Notes under the pieces: generated by a model | Told to the model about the DNA's origin: nothing | Databases searched by the model: none | What the model saw: the letters and a program-made list of their open reading frames with translations, nothing else | Assembly (NCBI GenBank): GCA_030544215.1 | Contig: JARZZO010000013.1 | Location: forward strand, 25,279,229-25,343,228 | Length of the DNA: 64,000 nucleotides | Source: Zantedeschia hybrid cultivar | Taxonomy: Eukaryota; Streptophyta; Magnoliopsida; Alismatales; Araceae | Direction: 5' to 3' | Program-made: the position numbers and the translations under genes | Shown here: positions 11,471 through 23,020 of the stretch, piece after piece | Numbering within the stretch: the stretch's first letter is position 1 | Layout of the letters: every line of letters starts with the position of its first letter

Positions 11471-12980
11471 TGGAGAGAGCCACCCTTGAGGATGTTATTG
11501 CCGATGTTCCTGATATCATATTTCTGTCCTTGACACCTGATGATGTTACCTGATATTGCTGTTATGCTGTCACACTTTTATGATACACTTTTGAGTCCTA
11601 CTGATGGACTTTTCTTTTTACATGTACATGATGATACTCTGTGCAATGAACAGGACTTTTGTGAACTTTCAATGAATGGCTGTCCTGGCTTATTTCCTTT
11701 CAACTTTGATCTCTTGTGTACCTGTGCCCTGTGGATAACTTGAACAATCAAATTAATGTGTCTGTTCTAGCTTTGCCCTTTACCCGGTAAATAGCCGACT
11801 ACTTGATCCTATCCTTGGTAAGAGGGTCAAGGGGCAAAGCCTTATTCAACGAGGGCGAAAAAAAACTAAATAGAAGATAAATGCGACATACAAGCATGCA
11901 AACGCTAACTAAAAATAAAGAAAATGCAACACCCATAATGTAACAAGTGGATGCTAATTTTGAAATTTCAACATGTCCATTTTTTTTGTAATTTTGAAAT
12001 ATCTACTTTTTTTGTGATTTTGAAATATCCTTTTTTTTGGTGATTTTTAAATTTCCATTTTTTTTATATTTTGAAATATCCATCTTTTTGGGGATTTTGA
12101 AATATGCATTTTTTTTGGATTTTGAAATATCAATCTTTTTGGGGATTTTGAAATATCCTTTTTTTTGGGGGAGTTTGAAATATCAATTTTTATTTGAATT
12201 TTAAAATATCCATTTTTTTAGGTTTTGAAATATCTTATTTTTTTTGGGGATTTTGAAATAGACTTGACCTAAAGACCAGCATAGTACTTGAATTAAAAGT
12301 GCTTACTTGTTTGTCATCTTAATTCCCTAATTATTCTTAAATAACCTAATCTATATTCATCGTACTTTTATGGTGCTTGTGTTCATGATTCCATTCGATG
12401 ATCCGACCCTTAGTCAACTTAGGCCATTCCTTGAGCTTGGAGTACGCCCCTTAGGGAGAAGGGAAGAAATGGTCTGGAAAGCTCACGAGAGGGTTCCAGA
12501 GATCTAGGAAGATGTCCTGCCTTTACCCTATTGTCTGTTGCAGTTCGGTCATTTTCACTTTGTGGGGTATTTTTATTTTGACCTTGTGCCCTTTTATTTG
12601 GATATTTGGCCTTTTGATTTGACGTTTGACTTAGTGGCCTTTGTTTTGGCTTTTGGCTTTTGCTTTTAGGGCAGGTATTTTAATTTTTATCCTTTTTTTT
12701 ATGACGGCCTCCTACTAAAACGACAGGTATTTTCAGTAGTCTATCCCAAGCTTTGTTCCGACATTGGTAAACTGAGGAAGAAAGAAAAGGTTGCACCTTA
12801 CACTCTCAGTTTGGCTGTCTGCATTCCTTGGACTTCACATCATTTGTTATTCAAAAACCAAGCGTATATGTGTGTGCATCATGCGCCTAAATTAGACTTC
12901 CAAATACTAAAGAGGAAATTTTAGATTTCAACTTTTTTGACTCCACTGGTCCTTGTACCATGCCGGTCGACACACTTAAC
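11471..12980. other. Noncoding 3' region of element B between pol and the antisense gene
   Basis: No gene is supported here. The region corresponds to 26928-28210 of element C. It holds a T-rich tandem-repeat block (11958-12262) and, near 12690-12720, the counterpart of the polypurine stretch seen in C after pol. The segment around 11760-11850 matches 27940-28030 of C, read on the opposite strand. Confidence 0.6.
11958..12262 (-). repeat. Imperfect AT-rich tandem repeat in element B 3' region
   Basis: About ten imperfect units of 25-32 bp repeat the pattern GATTTTGAAATATCCATTTTTTTTGG. Element C has a related but distinct array at 27684-27832, on the opposite strand as expected from the opposite orientation. 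Tandem repeats in the 3' untranslated part are a known feature of Tat elements. Confidence 0.8.
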
Positions 12981-15900
12981 CTAAGGGTAGTATTTCTTAA
13001 GATATAGACCATTCCAAGGAGGAGACAACTCTTCACCCATTTTGAACTTTCTTTCAATAACCTTCTTTTGATAAAACCATACGAGGTTGTTTTGATACAC
13101 TCGAATGTAATTAGCAGCTGACCATCTCTTCTCGTCTAAGAGTTCCAATTGAGCAAGGAGTGTAGAGCGATACTCATCAATAGAAAATTTCTTGTTCAAT
13201 TGTACCCGTAATGACGGGATGAGGACTTCATATAGAACTATTGCCTCCATTCCAAATGTTAAGGAGTATGAGGTTTGCCCATTGGAAGTACATATTGAAA
13301 TTCGATAGGCTCATAGAGCCTCAACCAGCTTTTCAGGCCAATCTACATATTTGGTAGACTTACACATTTTCTTAATAATTTTAATTAAGGTTTTATTATT
13401 GGCCGCTGCTTGACCATTGTCTTGTGGATAATATGGAGATGAATGATGCAATGCAATGTTATACATGTTGCAGAGGTCCTTTAGTTCTTATGCAATGAAT
13501 TGAGGTCCATTGTCGGTGGCAATGGTGTTTAGAATTCCGAATCTGGTGATGATATTCTTTATGATGAATTTGCAGACCATTGATGCTTTGACTTTTACGT
13601 AAGCTTTGACTTTCGCCCATTTGGTGAAGTACTCCGTTGCCATGAAAATAAATGACTTCTGTTTGACCGAGGAGTTGGGATCACCAAGGGGACCAATGAT
13701 GTCAAATGCCCACATGGAGAAAGGTCAAGGGGAGGGAAGAGGATGGAGTGAAGATGCAGGGGAGTGAATTTTGTCAGCTTGAAGTTGACACTTAGCACAC
13801 CTATGGACATATTCTACACAATCTTCTTCCATGATTGGCCAGTAATATCCTTGTCTAAGGATCTTCTTTGCTAGCACCTATCCATTAACATGGCTACTAC
13901 AAACTCCAGCGTGAGCTCCTTCCATTATCTTCCAAATCTCATCTTCATCAAAACATCTTAGTAGAACACCATCAAATCCTCTTCTATATAGCTCTCCTGC
14001 AGTTAGGGTGTATCTCTGAACAATTCTCCTAATAGCCCTTTTCTCCTCAGCGGTGGCTTCTTCAGGATATGATTGATCTTCACAATACTTGGAAATTTCA
14101 TAGTACCACGGTTGTTCCTCATCTACCATTTCTTCTTGTAATTATGACAACATGATTTCTATTTTCTCTACAATATCTCCATCCCAAACCTTCTTCAGTA
14201 GTTTCTCCTTAACTTTAAGAAAGGAAGGGTCCTCTACAGCAGGAGATAAACGCCTGTGAACGATGATTGATTCGAAATGTCTACTGAGTGAAAAATTTAG
14301 AGAGGACGCGAGAGAAGCAAGGGTGTAAGCTAGAATATTCTGATTGCGAGGAACATGGACGAAGATTAGCTTGGTGAAAAGCTTGGCATAAGCAGAAGTG
14401 AGTTCTTGATGAGGCTTGAGTTTAGAATCAATGGTGTGGTACTTGGTGAGTACTTGGCGAAGAATCAATTGACTATCACCTATGATTTGCAGTTTGGTGG
14501 CATTATGAAGGTGAGCGGCCTCGAGGCCGGCAAGGAGAGCCTCGTACTCAACTATATTATTTGTAACAAGAAAAGCAAGCTGAAAGGTTTGGGGAATGGT
14601 GACATCTTTAGGTGACAAAAGAACAATGCCAATACCCTTACCATGAGAATTCAGAGCTCCGTCAAAATGTAGAGTCCACATGTCATGAGTCAATTTGTTT
14701 ATGGATATCAGTTCCTCATCTAGAAACTCTGATTAGACTGGATCAAATCTAGGGAGAGGGTGATGAGTAAGATGTTCTGCTATGGCATAGCTTTTAATCG
14801 TTTTCTACTGAATATAGGTGATATCAAATTGAGAATGAAAACTTTACCATCATGTTAATCTATCTGTAAGGACGGATTTCTAGAGAAGGAATTTGATAGG
14901 ATTCATCCTAGCGATGAGATAGACTTTATGGGTTAGAAAGTAATGTTTCAACTTCTGAACTACCCATACCAATGTGGCACATGTCTTCTCCATCGCTATG
15001 TATCTTTTCTCTGTGGGGTTGAGAAGCTTAGAGAGATAGTAGGCTGCCCTCTCCTTTCCTTCTTCATCCTCTTGTGCTAGGATAGTCCCCGCCGAATCAT
15101 CTAGGATAGAAATGTATAGAATTAAATGTTTGTCTGGAGATGGTGGTCTCATGATAGGAGGACTTGCCAAATATGTCTTCAGTTCATTGAATGTCACCTG
15201 ACACTTATCATCCCAATCAAATTTGACTCCCAGCTTGGTAAGCTCGTAAAACGGCCTACATCTCTATGAACGTTAGGAGACAAAACGACGGATAAATTGC
15301 AACCTCTCGAACAATCCTCTTAACTGCTTCAAATTCTTTGGAGGTGGCATTTCTATGATAGCTTTTGCCTTATTGAGATTGATCTCAATGTCCCGTTTAC
15401 TTACGATAAATCATAACAACTTCCCTGACGAAATACCAAACACGCACTTTTTAGGATTCATCTTCAATTGATATTTCCTTAATCTTTCCAAAACCTTAGC
15501 CAAGACTTCAGCATGATCGGCTTTACTCTTAGATTTCATCAGAAGATCATCTACATACACTTCCAAATGGATATGCATCAGGTCATGAAATATCGCCATC
15601 AATGCTCTTTGGTAGGTAGCTCCAACATTCTTTAATCCAAATGGCATAATCACATAACAGTATGTTCCCCACAGTGTAGTGAATGACGTCTTTTCTTGAT
15701 CTTCCTCTACCAAACGAATCTGATTATACCCTGAGAAACCATCCATAAATGACAAGGTATCATATCGAGTTGTATTATCAATGAGTACATCAATTTGAGG
15801 CAATTGAAAATCATCTTTAGGACACACCCTATTCAAGTCACAGAAGTCAATACAAATTCTAACTTTTTTGTCATTCTTCATGATTGGACTATGTTTGCTA

Positions 15901-15984
15901 CCCATTGAGGATAAAGGACAACTCTAATAAATATGGCTTTATGCAATTTGTTGACCTCTTCTTTCATCTTCAAAGCCATTTGAG
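12981..15984 (-). pseudogene. Element B pol: RT, RNase H, second RNase H and integrase (decayed)
   Basis: On the minus strand from 15984 the RT core has motifs IDFCDLNRVCPKDDF, FMDGFSGYNQI and YVDD (EVYVDDLLMKS). The RT-linked RNase H segment follows (15197-14880). A second, archaeal-type RNase H is at 14693-14142 (LHFDGALNSHGKG, VEYEALLAGLEAAH, IIGDSQLI). The integrase zinc region is at about 14000-13800, and the integrase core at 13715-13488 contains WAFDIIGP and TDNGPQF. It ends at a TAG at 12981-12983, after an NGLYLKKYYP tail identical in type to C. At least seven stops or shifts break it. Element C is inserted in its RT, just upstream of the core. Confidence 0.9.
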
Positions 15985-16177
15985 GGTAGTGTAGACACGC
16001 TAATTTTGACGTCATTTTGAGTAAATTTTATATCATATAATAATGCCTCAGAATGGTCTGATATTTAACAATTGATTAATTTTTATTGATCTTTTTAAGT
16101 GTCGGGTTTAACACATGTTTAAGTTAATCAATTGAATTGATTTTAACTCAAATTTCAGTTAAAATATGCAGAATTAT

Positions 16178-16472
16178 AAAAGACGTCGACCTGTGTAGAC
16201 GCCATTTAGAGTTTATTCTTATTTTAACGTTTAAATTTGAATTTTTAATCAATTGATTAATTAGCTAAAAGGCGTCTGTAAGAATCGACGCGTTTTAGGT
16301 TTCCTAGGTTATTTCTACTTCTCTTCCGGATGTTTATCCTTATCTTAATTAGTGAGAAAGACGTCTACACATGTGGACGCGGTTTAGCTAATAAAGATAA
16401 AGATAAGTTTTTCCGGATATTTATCCTTATCTTAATTAATCTGAAAGGCGTCAGCCAAGGTGGACGCGTTTT
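16178..16472 (+). promoter_or_regulatory. Four 30-bp dyad units in U3 of element C 5' LTR
   Basis: Units start at 16178, 16267, 16356 and 16443, with spacing 89, 89 and 87. Central 10-mers are gacctgtgta, tgtaagaatc, tacacatgtg and agccaaggtg. Left arms are close to GAAAGGCGTC and right arms to GACGCGTTTT. They lie about 100-400 bases upstream of the TATA box, the usual place for U3 regulatory sites. Confidence 0.9.
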
Positions 16473-16572
16473 AGATAATTACAGATAAAGATGAAGTAAT
16501 CAGTATTTATCTGTCAATTAAGATAGATAAATCCTAGATTTTTCTATGTTAATCGCGAACGCAGAAAAGGTC

Positions 16573-16580
16573 TATAAATA
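16573..16580 (+). promoter_or_regulatory. TATA box of element C LTR promoter
   Basis: TATAAATA within GGTCTATAAATACC, followed by sequence without ATG-rich coding. The same box is at 44484-44491 in the 3' LTR, and similar boxes occur at equivalent places in S3 and A. Transcription would start about 30 bases downstream. Confidence 0.7.
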
Positions 16581-17338
16581 CCTTACATCTTGAAGAGTAA
16601 AAAGATGTTGAGTCCTATTGAGAAAAAGAGAGAGCATTATTATAGCGAGTTGAAGATCGGAGCAACAACGTCGGAACGCTGGAGCGCTGCCATTTCCAGA
16701 AGTCGGCGTCCTTTCAAGAATCTTCATCCTTTCAAGGCTTCATCCAATTGGGCATAAGTGTTTCATTTCTGCATTTTCATTCTACATCTTCATTAATCTT
16801 TCATTCTTCAATATTCACTTCATGCAACACACACCACAGTATCATCTTTCAAAACCTATTTGATTAAAGGGGATTTAAAAGCCACTCAACAAGTAAGTTT
16901 GCTGTTCAATTGCATGCTTAAAACCATGATTAGTATGGATACTGCCTCCACTTAAATTCTCATCAGTCTTTCTTCATTTCCTGTTTCTCTATTTCTGCTG
17001 CACTCAACAACAACAAGAGAACAAAAGGGGAGAACAATCAAAGTCACAAAGGATTTCTGGATGATCCTCAACTTCTCAAACTTCAAATTCAACAGCAAGA
17101 ACAAAGAACAACGAGAAGGGCTCTCTTTCTTCAGCCGGCTGAAGGAGGGGAATCAAGGACTCGATATCTTCCGCGTTCAAACAGGTAGGCGATCAAAACT
17201 CTCTTTTGAAACTTTTAAGTCAAAAGTTTCTAGCGATCACTGCACTTAGTTGCTGTTTTTAATAGGTTTATTTTACACTAAACAACCTAGATTTCTCATG
17301 TTAATCACACAAGCATTTTAAAGCACTCACAGCTTTTT

Positions 17339-17356
17339 TGGCGATCACGGTGGGAC
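17339..17356 (+). other. Primer-binding site of element C
   Basis: TGGCGATCACGGTGGGAC starts 7 bases after the LTR end. It resembles the complement of a plant tRNA-Arg 3' end, the primer used by Ogre/Tat elements, with a few mismatches by memory. Element A has the same site. Confidence 0.75.
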
Positions 17357-18451
17357 TTGGTTTCGCCATCTTTTAGTTGTTTTTATTCTTGCTATCATCA
17401 ATCGGGCACCCACGGTGCACCATTTGTGTCTCTTGACACGTCCTCACCAATTGATGAGTGTTTTAGTTTAATTAATTTCCCTCGTGCACCACGTGCACAC
17501 CCCAGTGGCAAGATCTTGCCCTCCCCTTGATTAGTTCAAAAAGTTGTTTTTGTAATGAAAATGATGTGTGATTAATTGATTTTCTAGTTGTTTAGTTAGT
17601 AAATCATCCTGTTTAAAATCTGGAACTAAAAAAAATCTGCATGAGTCGATTGTTTACTGCTTTTTATCCTGTTTGAGGAGGATTCAACCCAGAAAATCCT
17701 CCTGCAAAACTGTTTTTGCGAACTGAAAAGCGTCCAGGAGAACTGACGCGTTTCAAAACCGCGTCAACACCCCTAGACGCCTTTCAGTCTTCATATCTTC
17801 TCTGCTGTCTGCATCTGTTCCTGCGAAAAAATTAAGTTCTGTTTTGAATAGCGTCGACTAAACGCGACGCGATTCAAACAGTTTCTTAGTTATTTTTCAG
17901 ATCTGTTTCTGCGAAAAAATTAAGTTCTGTTTTGAATAGCGTCGACTACCATAGACGCGATTCAGACAGTTTCTTAATTATTTTTCAGTTTCCAGATTTC
18001 TGTGGTTTGAGTGCTAGCTACCCATCACTATTAAGCATTAGAGGCCATCCAGGTCGCAGGACATACGCATTGAGGCGAATACCCTCCTTTTCTTAGGAAC
18101 ACACTACTCGACGTCAGCAACTCTCTCTGATTGGGTTGGTCCCTTGATCAGACTAGAGAAGTTGACATTGAGACCTCCATAAGTCCCCAAAATCAAGGTA
18201 TTCCTCCTTGATCATCGGGCTGGTTGTACCAATTGAAGTCCCGGCTAGATTCCAAAAGCGTTGTGAGAGCAAGCCCTAGAAAATAACGGTGGAAATTGAA
18301 CTGAAACTAGGATCCTTTCCTTGAGCGAATTTGTGGTTTAATCTAATTCAAATAACTCAACAAGGAACCTTAAAATCACGATTAACATCCACTTGTTTGA
18401 TTAATCTCTGTGCAACTTGTTTGTCAAATCTTTGAAAAAGAATCTAACATC
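17357..18451 (+). other. Element C untranslated leader
   Basis: Noncoding leader between primer site and gag. It holds four dyad units (17725-17963) and a local direct repeat of about 88 bp (roughly 17817-17893 against 17903-17981). The downstream part around 18000-18360 matches the element A leader. No gene is supported here. Confidence 0.8.
17725..17963 (+). promoter_or_regulatory. Four 30-bp dyad units in element C leader
   Basis: Units lie at 17725-17754, 17756-17785, 17846-17875 and 17934-17963. Central 10-mers are caggagaact, aacaccccta, gactaaacgc and gactaccata. The last two sit in two copies of a local repeat that is otherwise almost identical. There the arms are the same and the right half of the centre is completely different. 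Confidence 0.9.
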
Positions 18452-20704
18452 ATGCTGCTGCGATCAGGCAGGGACTTGAGTATGGCTCAAGACGCCATCA
18501 TCAACTACGAGGGAGATGCTAATGCCCCTCGCGATTCGGAGTACAACTATGAGAACGGGAGAGATGCTGATGCCTCCCGTAATTCCATCCCCATTCCATA
18601 TCGACAAGATGGGAATGTCCGGACGCCTCTCTTTCATCCACAGGATCGATATCCTGATCTTCCCCCGCATGAATATGCGATTCCTAATCCCGATATAGAG
18701 GGGGACATGAATCAGAATGATCCCTTACCCTCTGATCCTATGGATCTTGTCAACGCTTTGGGAGTTCTTGCCTCCCGACTGGACCCTCAGCAGTTCGAGG
18801 CGATCCAGTCTATTCTGAAGGGGAAGGCACCCGTACAGCCTGCTGAGCCGAACCCTGTGGCTCCCCCTGTTGTTACTCAACAACCTCCTCTTCCTCCTCC
18901 TTATATCCATCAGGCCATGGAAGGCCTTCATCTCACTTCTCGGCCAGCTGGGCCGCAGCTTTCATCATCTAGGCAACCGGCTACACCGCAAACGCTTGTT
19001 TATCAAAATGCCATCGGGCACGGCGGAAGCTCTGCTGGACCTCCTCTTTATTGTCCTCCCTGTCCAACGTACTCTAGGCAGCAGGCCTATCAAGTACTTC
19101 CACCTCCTCCTCCTCCCCAGGCAGATCTGACCACGCAAGCGTTGCTGGCCAAGATGGAGCGCATGGATGAGCAGTTCAACAACCTCCAGAAGATGATGGG
19201 GGTTAAAGCTGTGCCAGAGATCAGTTTACCGAGCCTGCCAGTATTCCATCTGCCACCCTCTGAGATGCCAGTGTACCGGAAGTATAACGGTACTGGTAAC
19301 CCCTTCACACATCTGAAGGAGTTTATGTACGAATCGTCTTTCTGGCAGAATGACAAGAGGTCGTTGGCCTTTTTGTTCAGGAGATCTCTAGAGGGACCAG
19401 CCCTCGAGTGGTTCTTTTCTCTAGAACCCTCCGAAGTAGAGGATTACGGTATCGTTTCACGCAAATTTATCCAACGATACCAGGACAGAGTTGCACCCTC
19501 CTTGTCCATCACTGACCTCATTGCAGAAAAGATGAAACCTGATGAGGAGTTTGTCAGTTTTGCTGACAGGTGGCGGGGCCTGGCTGAAAAGGTGAAAGAT
19601 CACTTGTCCGAGTCCGAGCAAGTGAAGATGTTAATTTCCAACGCCACGCCCCAGTTCAAGCTAGTCCTCTCCTTGAACAATCTGACCAACATGGCAGAGC
19701 TCTATGAAAGAGCACGGTACTGCCAAAATGCCTTCAAGGACGCTACGTTCTCTAGCGTCTTTGATCCTCACAGACCTAGCAGGCCTCCACCTCGGAAGCC
19801 TGCAGTGCCAAACTCTCCCAGCATAGGTCCGACTACTGAGGGCACGCTCTCTCACGAGCAAGTCAGCACCATGAATAATAACTCGCCCCAGTTCGTGAGG
19901 AACCAGCAGCAGTACCAGAGGCCACCGCAGCCGAACCAACAAGGGTATAGGCAGCAGCAGAACCCCCATTATCAACAGCAGTATCAGCGGCCCCAGCAGC
20001 CGAATCAGAACCAGCAACAGCAACAGTAGCCGCCGCAACGGCAACAGCACTACCAGCAGCCCCAACAGCAGCAATACCAGCAACAGCAACAACAGCCGCC
20101 GCAACAGCAACAGCAATACCAGCCCCAACAGTAGCAATATCAGCAACAACAACAGTTACAGTATCAGCCGCGTGCACCGCCGGCGTACCATAATGTCCCT
20201 CCTCCTGCTGACTATAATCAGTAGAGAAGACCTCCAGGCCCTAAAAGGGCAGAATACCCGGCCCTCCCAGAATCCTTGGCAGATATCTTCAGTGCTTTAA
20301 TGGCAGCTAATGCCTTAGTTTTGCCAAGGGAAAAGGCCGTTTGGCCTCAAAATGCCGACACGTCCAGGTATTACTACTTCCATAGGCAACCTGGGCATAC
20401 CATCGACACTTGCTTCCAGTTCAGAGATTATATTCATGATCTCAATGAGCAGGGCGGCATAGACTGGGAGGAGATGAAAAAGTATATATCAGCCCTGAAG
20501 GCGAGAAGACCACAGCAGCAAGCAAGACCACCAGTACAAGCAGCACCACCACCCAATATGGGCATAGTGCAGAATCCACTCTCGGAGCACCAGAACAAAA
20601 ACCAAGTTGCTCCCATTTTGACGAACAGTCAGTCTGAGGCCGGTCGTGGGCAACAGTGGAGAATAGAGGACTCTTCCTCTCTTTGTTCAACGGGTCACGT
20701 TTAA
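18410..20704 (+). pseudogene. Element C gag (nearly intact, three in-frame TAG codons)
   Basis: Gag forms the particle that packages element RNA. The likely start is the ATG at 18452 (MLLRSGRDL), conserved in element A; the frame is open from 18410. An acidic N-terminal region with EGDANAPR-like units is followed by a proline-rich stretch. The capsid-like gag domain spans about 19230-19740 (YRKYNGTGNPFTHLKEF, SLAFLFRRSLEGPALEWF, NLTNMAELYERARY). A glutamine-rich tract coded by CAG/CAA runs follows, with in-frame TAG at 20027, 20132 and 20222. A zinc-knuckle-like segment (YYYFHRQPGHTIDTC) is at 20362-20425. The same frame then continues to a TAA at 20702. All three TAGs sit where CAG is expected. 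Confidence 0.9.
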
Positions 20705-23020
20705 AGTACCGCAGAGCGACCACCACGCCGCACCATCCACATACCCAGGCCACAACCCGTTACCATCACCCCTCTACCGACACCCATATATCACTCGCCC
20801 GCACCCAATAACCCGTTACCCTTACCCGCCTTCCTCAAGCCCATCACGCCCCGCACTCCTACACCGCTACCATATAATCCCCCGCAAACCAATCACGCGC
20901 CCCTCCTACCATCTAGGCCATTACTACGCATACCATTTCCTACTTCACCCGCTACCACTACTACCTACCCAGATATCCCCTTACCATCCAGACCACTATT
21001 ACGCGTACCATTCCCCACTTCGCCAACCACTTACCCATCCACCATCCAACCCTCTAGGCCTTTAATCCGCACCGCACCATCACCACCTAGCCCTACACCA
21101 TCACCTACATACCAGCCCTCCACATCATCCACACCATCCAACCCTGCGGTACTTAAAGTGTCACCCGGATCCTCCACGGTCGAGGAACACGCGCTCCGGA
21201 GTGGAAGGATTTTCAACAAAGTCTTTCCTCAGTCTATAGTTAGAGACGGCCCATCACAGCCGACTGAGGAAGCCCATAATGAAGAGAGTGCACCAGGCAC
21301 TCAATATGACTTGTTGAAACATCTAGACAGGACACCGGCACGGATCACTGTACTTGAATTAATCAAAAGGTCCAAGATTCACCAAGAAGCCTTAATGGAA
21401 TACCTACAGAAGGTGATGGTCAACGAGGACGTACAGGTAGAAAAAATTGCAGCACTACTAGTTCCTCAGAGGGATCAGCCCTCCATCACATTTCACACAT
21501 CGGAACTAGCACCGCCAGCAGCCAAAAGCATGGCTCTGAGCATCACGGTCAACATCTATAAGAAGGCCGTGGATGCATGCCTGGTAGATACAGGGGCTTC
21601 GATCAATGTTTTACCTCCGAAGACCCTGGAGCTGTGCGGTGTGCCCAAAGAAAAATGGCTGCCGAGCCCCATCTCAGTGACGGCATATGACAATTCTACC
21701 CGTTCCCCTCTGGGAATGGTTTATTTGAAGGTGGAGCTAGGCCCTGTGAGTCATGCAGAGGTCGAATTTCACATCCTAGAAATCGACCATTCTATAAATG
21801 CCATTTTAGGTCGTCCTTATATTAAAACTCTTGAGGCGATTCCCTCTACGAATCACCAATGCCTCAAATTCCCTTTCAAAGGACGAATTATTAAAGTGAC
21901 GACCATGTCGATCCTTGCTGCTGCTCATACCTTGAATATTAAATCTGCTGCTTTACCTGGCCGACAACCTTTTCTGTCGGTATTACAGGTCTACCGTTCA
22001 GTGGCTGATCCTCTAAAAGCCGCTACTATTTCTCCATACCCGTTAGATGCTATAAAAAGGGGGAAGTGCATGAGTACCCAAGGATGGAGGATTATGATGA
22101 AAAATGGCTACGAGCCTGGAAGAAGTCTGGGCACACAATTGCAAGGTAGGACCACTCCTGTTAAAAATCATCGAGCAGCACCTGGTAGTGGTCTGGGCTA
22201 TAGGCCAAGAAGACTGCAACAAGATTTGGTTCAGCAAGCAGAGATCGAAGAAGGTCCGACAATCTGGGAGACAATGTCTACACCACCCAAAGAAGGCCGA
22301 GATCCCCTAACATGGACCCTGTATACACATTTTGTGAAAGGGCCCATACTTAGCCACGACAACACGGTGGTCATTACTTCGTGTTTTGACTTCCATGACA
22401 TATATGGGAGGGATTTGGCCAGACATTGCTCTGAACTACTTACGTACCAATCCTTGGAGGCTCTGCGGACTATGAAAAGGAGAAAATTCCATGATCCTGA
22501 ATGCGAATGGTACAGGTGGTTCGATCTAAGAGTCCTCTACATTGCACTGAACAGACTGTTTCTAGATCCTGCAGAACCCAAGTGGCCGCCGCAGATTGAT
22601 GAGCTGATCGAAAGTCCTGGTGCTATCTTTGACAAGCAGATATTGCTGTCTGAAGAGACCGACGAAGGGGAGCCAGATGACCCCTATGAAGCTGGTTACA
22701 CTACAGATCTGCTCTGGAGGGGGACATACCCTTCACATGTCTTCATGCTCCATACTCTATTTCGTACATTGCTCTTGACCCCGACTTGGTCGCGGGTCAT
22801 TATTGAAGATATTCCACGGGCTCTGCCCATTATGATTACTCTGTCCCCTCGGGACCTTATTCCACAACCTCCTCTCGATCTAGAGAGGATGTATAATTTG
22901 ATCTGGGACATATTACTATATGATCCCCCTAATCCTCTGGCCTTGGTGCCACTTCCTCCATCTGATTCTCCTTCCATTTGTATTCACTCCTGCTTCATGT
23001 TTAATTCCTCTGATATCCAA
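20705..23020 (+). pseudogene. Element C protease, G-patch and linker region
   Basis: This continues in the same frame as gag after a single TAA at 20702-20704, so gag and protease were one polyprotein. A proline/threonine/serine-rich spacer (to 21160) leads to a second LRSGR motif (EEHALRSGRIF). The retropepsin has DTGAS at 21587-21601 and its second conserved motif AILGRPYI. A G-patch at about 22075-22215 (GYEPGRSLGTQLQG, then GLGYRPRR) is a short RNA-binding type glycine-rich domain, known after protease in some retroelements. Next comes a linker of about 240 residues (22280-23000) that I do not recognise. The frame is lost at an A9 run (23019-23027). Confidence 0.88.

Larger units (their letters stand above)
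9235..15989 (-). mobile_element. Element B, left visible part: old Tat element, minus strand
   Basis: This is the 3' half of a minus-strand Tat element: pol from mid-RT to integrase (12981-15984), a downstream AT-rich tandem-repeat region, and a remnant of an antisense gene on the plus strand (9235-11470). Element A cuts it at 9235 and element C cuts it at 15989. The RT frame resumes beyond C at 45248. It carries more stops and frameshifts than C, in keeping with being the oldest layer. Neither of its LTRs is in the window. Confidence 0.85.
15990..17331 (+). repeat. 5' LTR of element C
   Basis: The LTR is 1342 bp, TG...CA. U3 holds four dyad units (16178-16472) upstream of a TATA box (16573-16580). 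The 3' part shares motifs with S3 and the LTR of A, such as TTGCATGCTTAAAACC and the end GCACTCACA. The small frame at 17061-17249 lies within the LTR and is not counted as a gene. Confidence 0.96.

Noticed and set aside
17725..17963. Recombinase target sites of the lox/FRT type
   Set aside because: Arm-centre-arm geometry is similar, but no tyrosine or serine recombinase is visible in the window; kept only as an idea behind the dyad finding.
19661..20177. Long leucine-rich and alanine/valine-rich frames on the minus strand
   Set aside because: They are the complement of the CAG/CAA-rich glutamine tract of gag; composition alone explains them.
22920..23020. ATG at 22920 as a genuine start of pol
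   Set aside because: The frame before the A9 run has no similarity to other copies; the real sequence here is read in the gag-protease frame.
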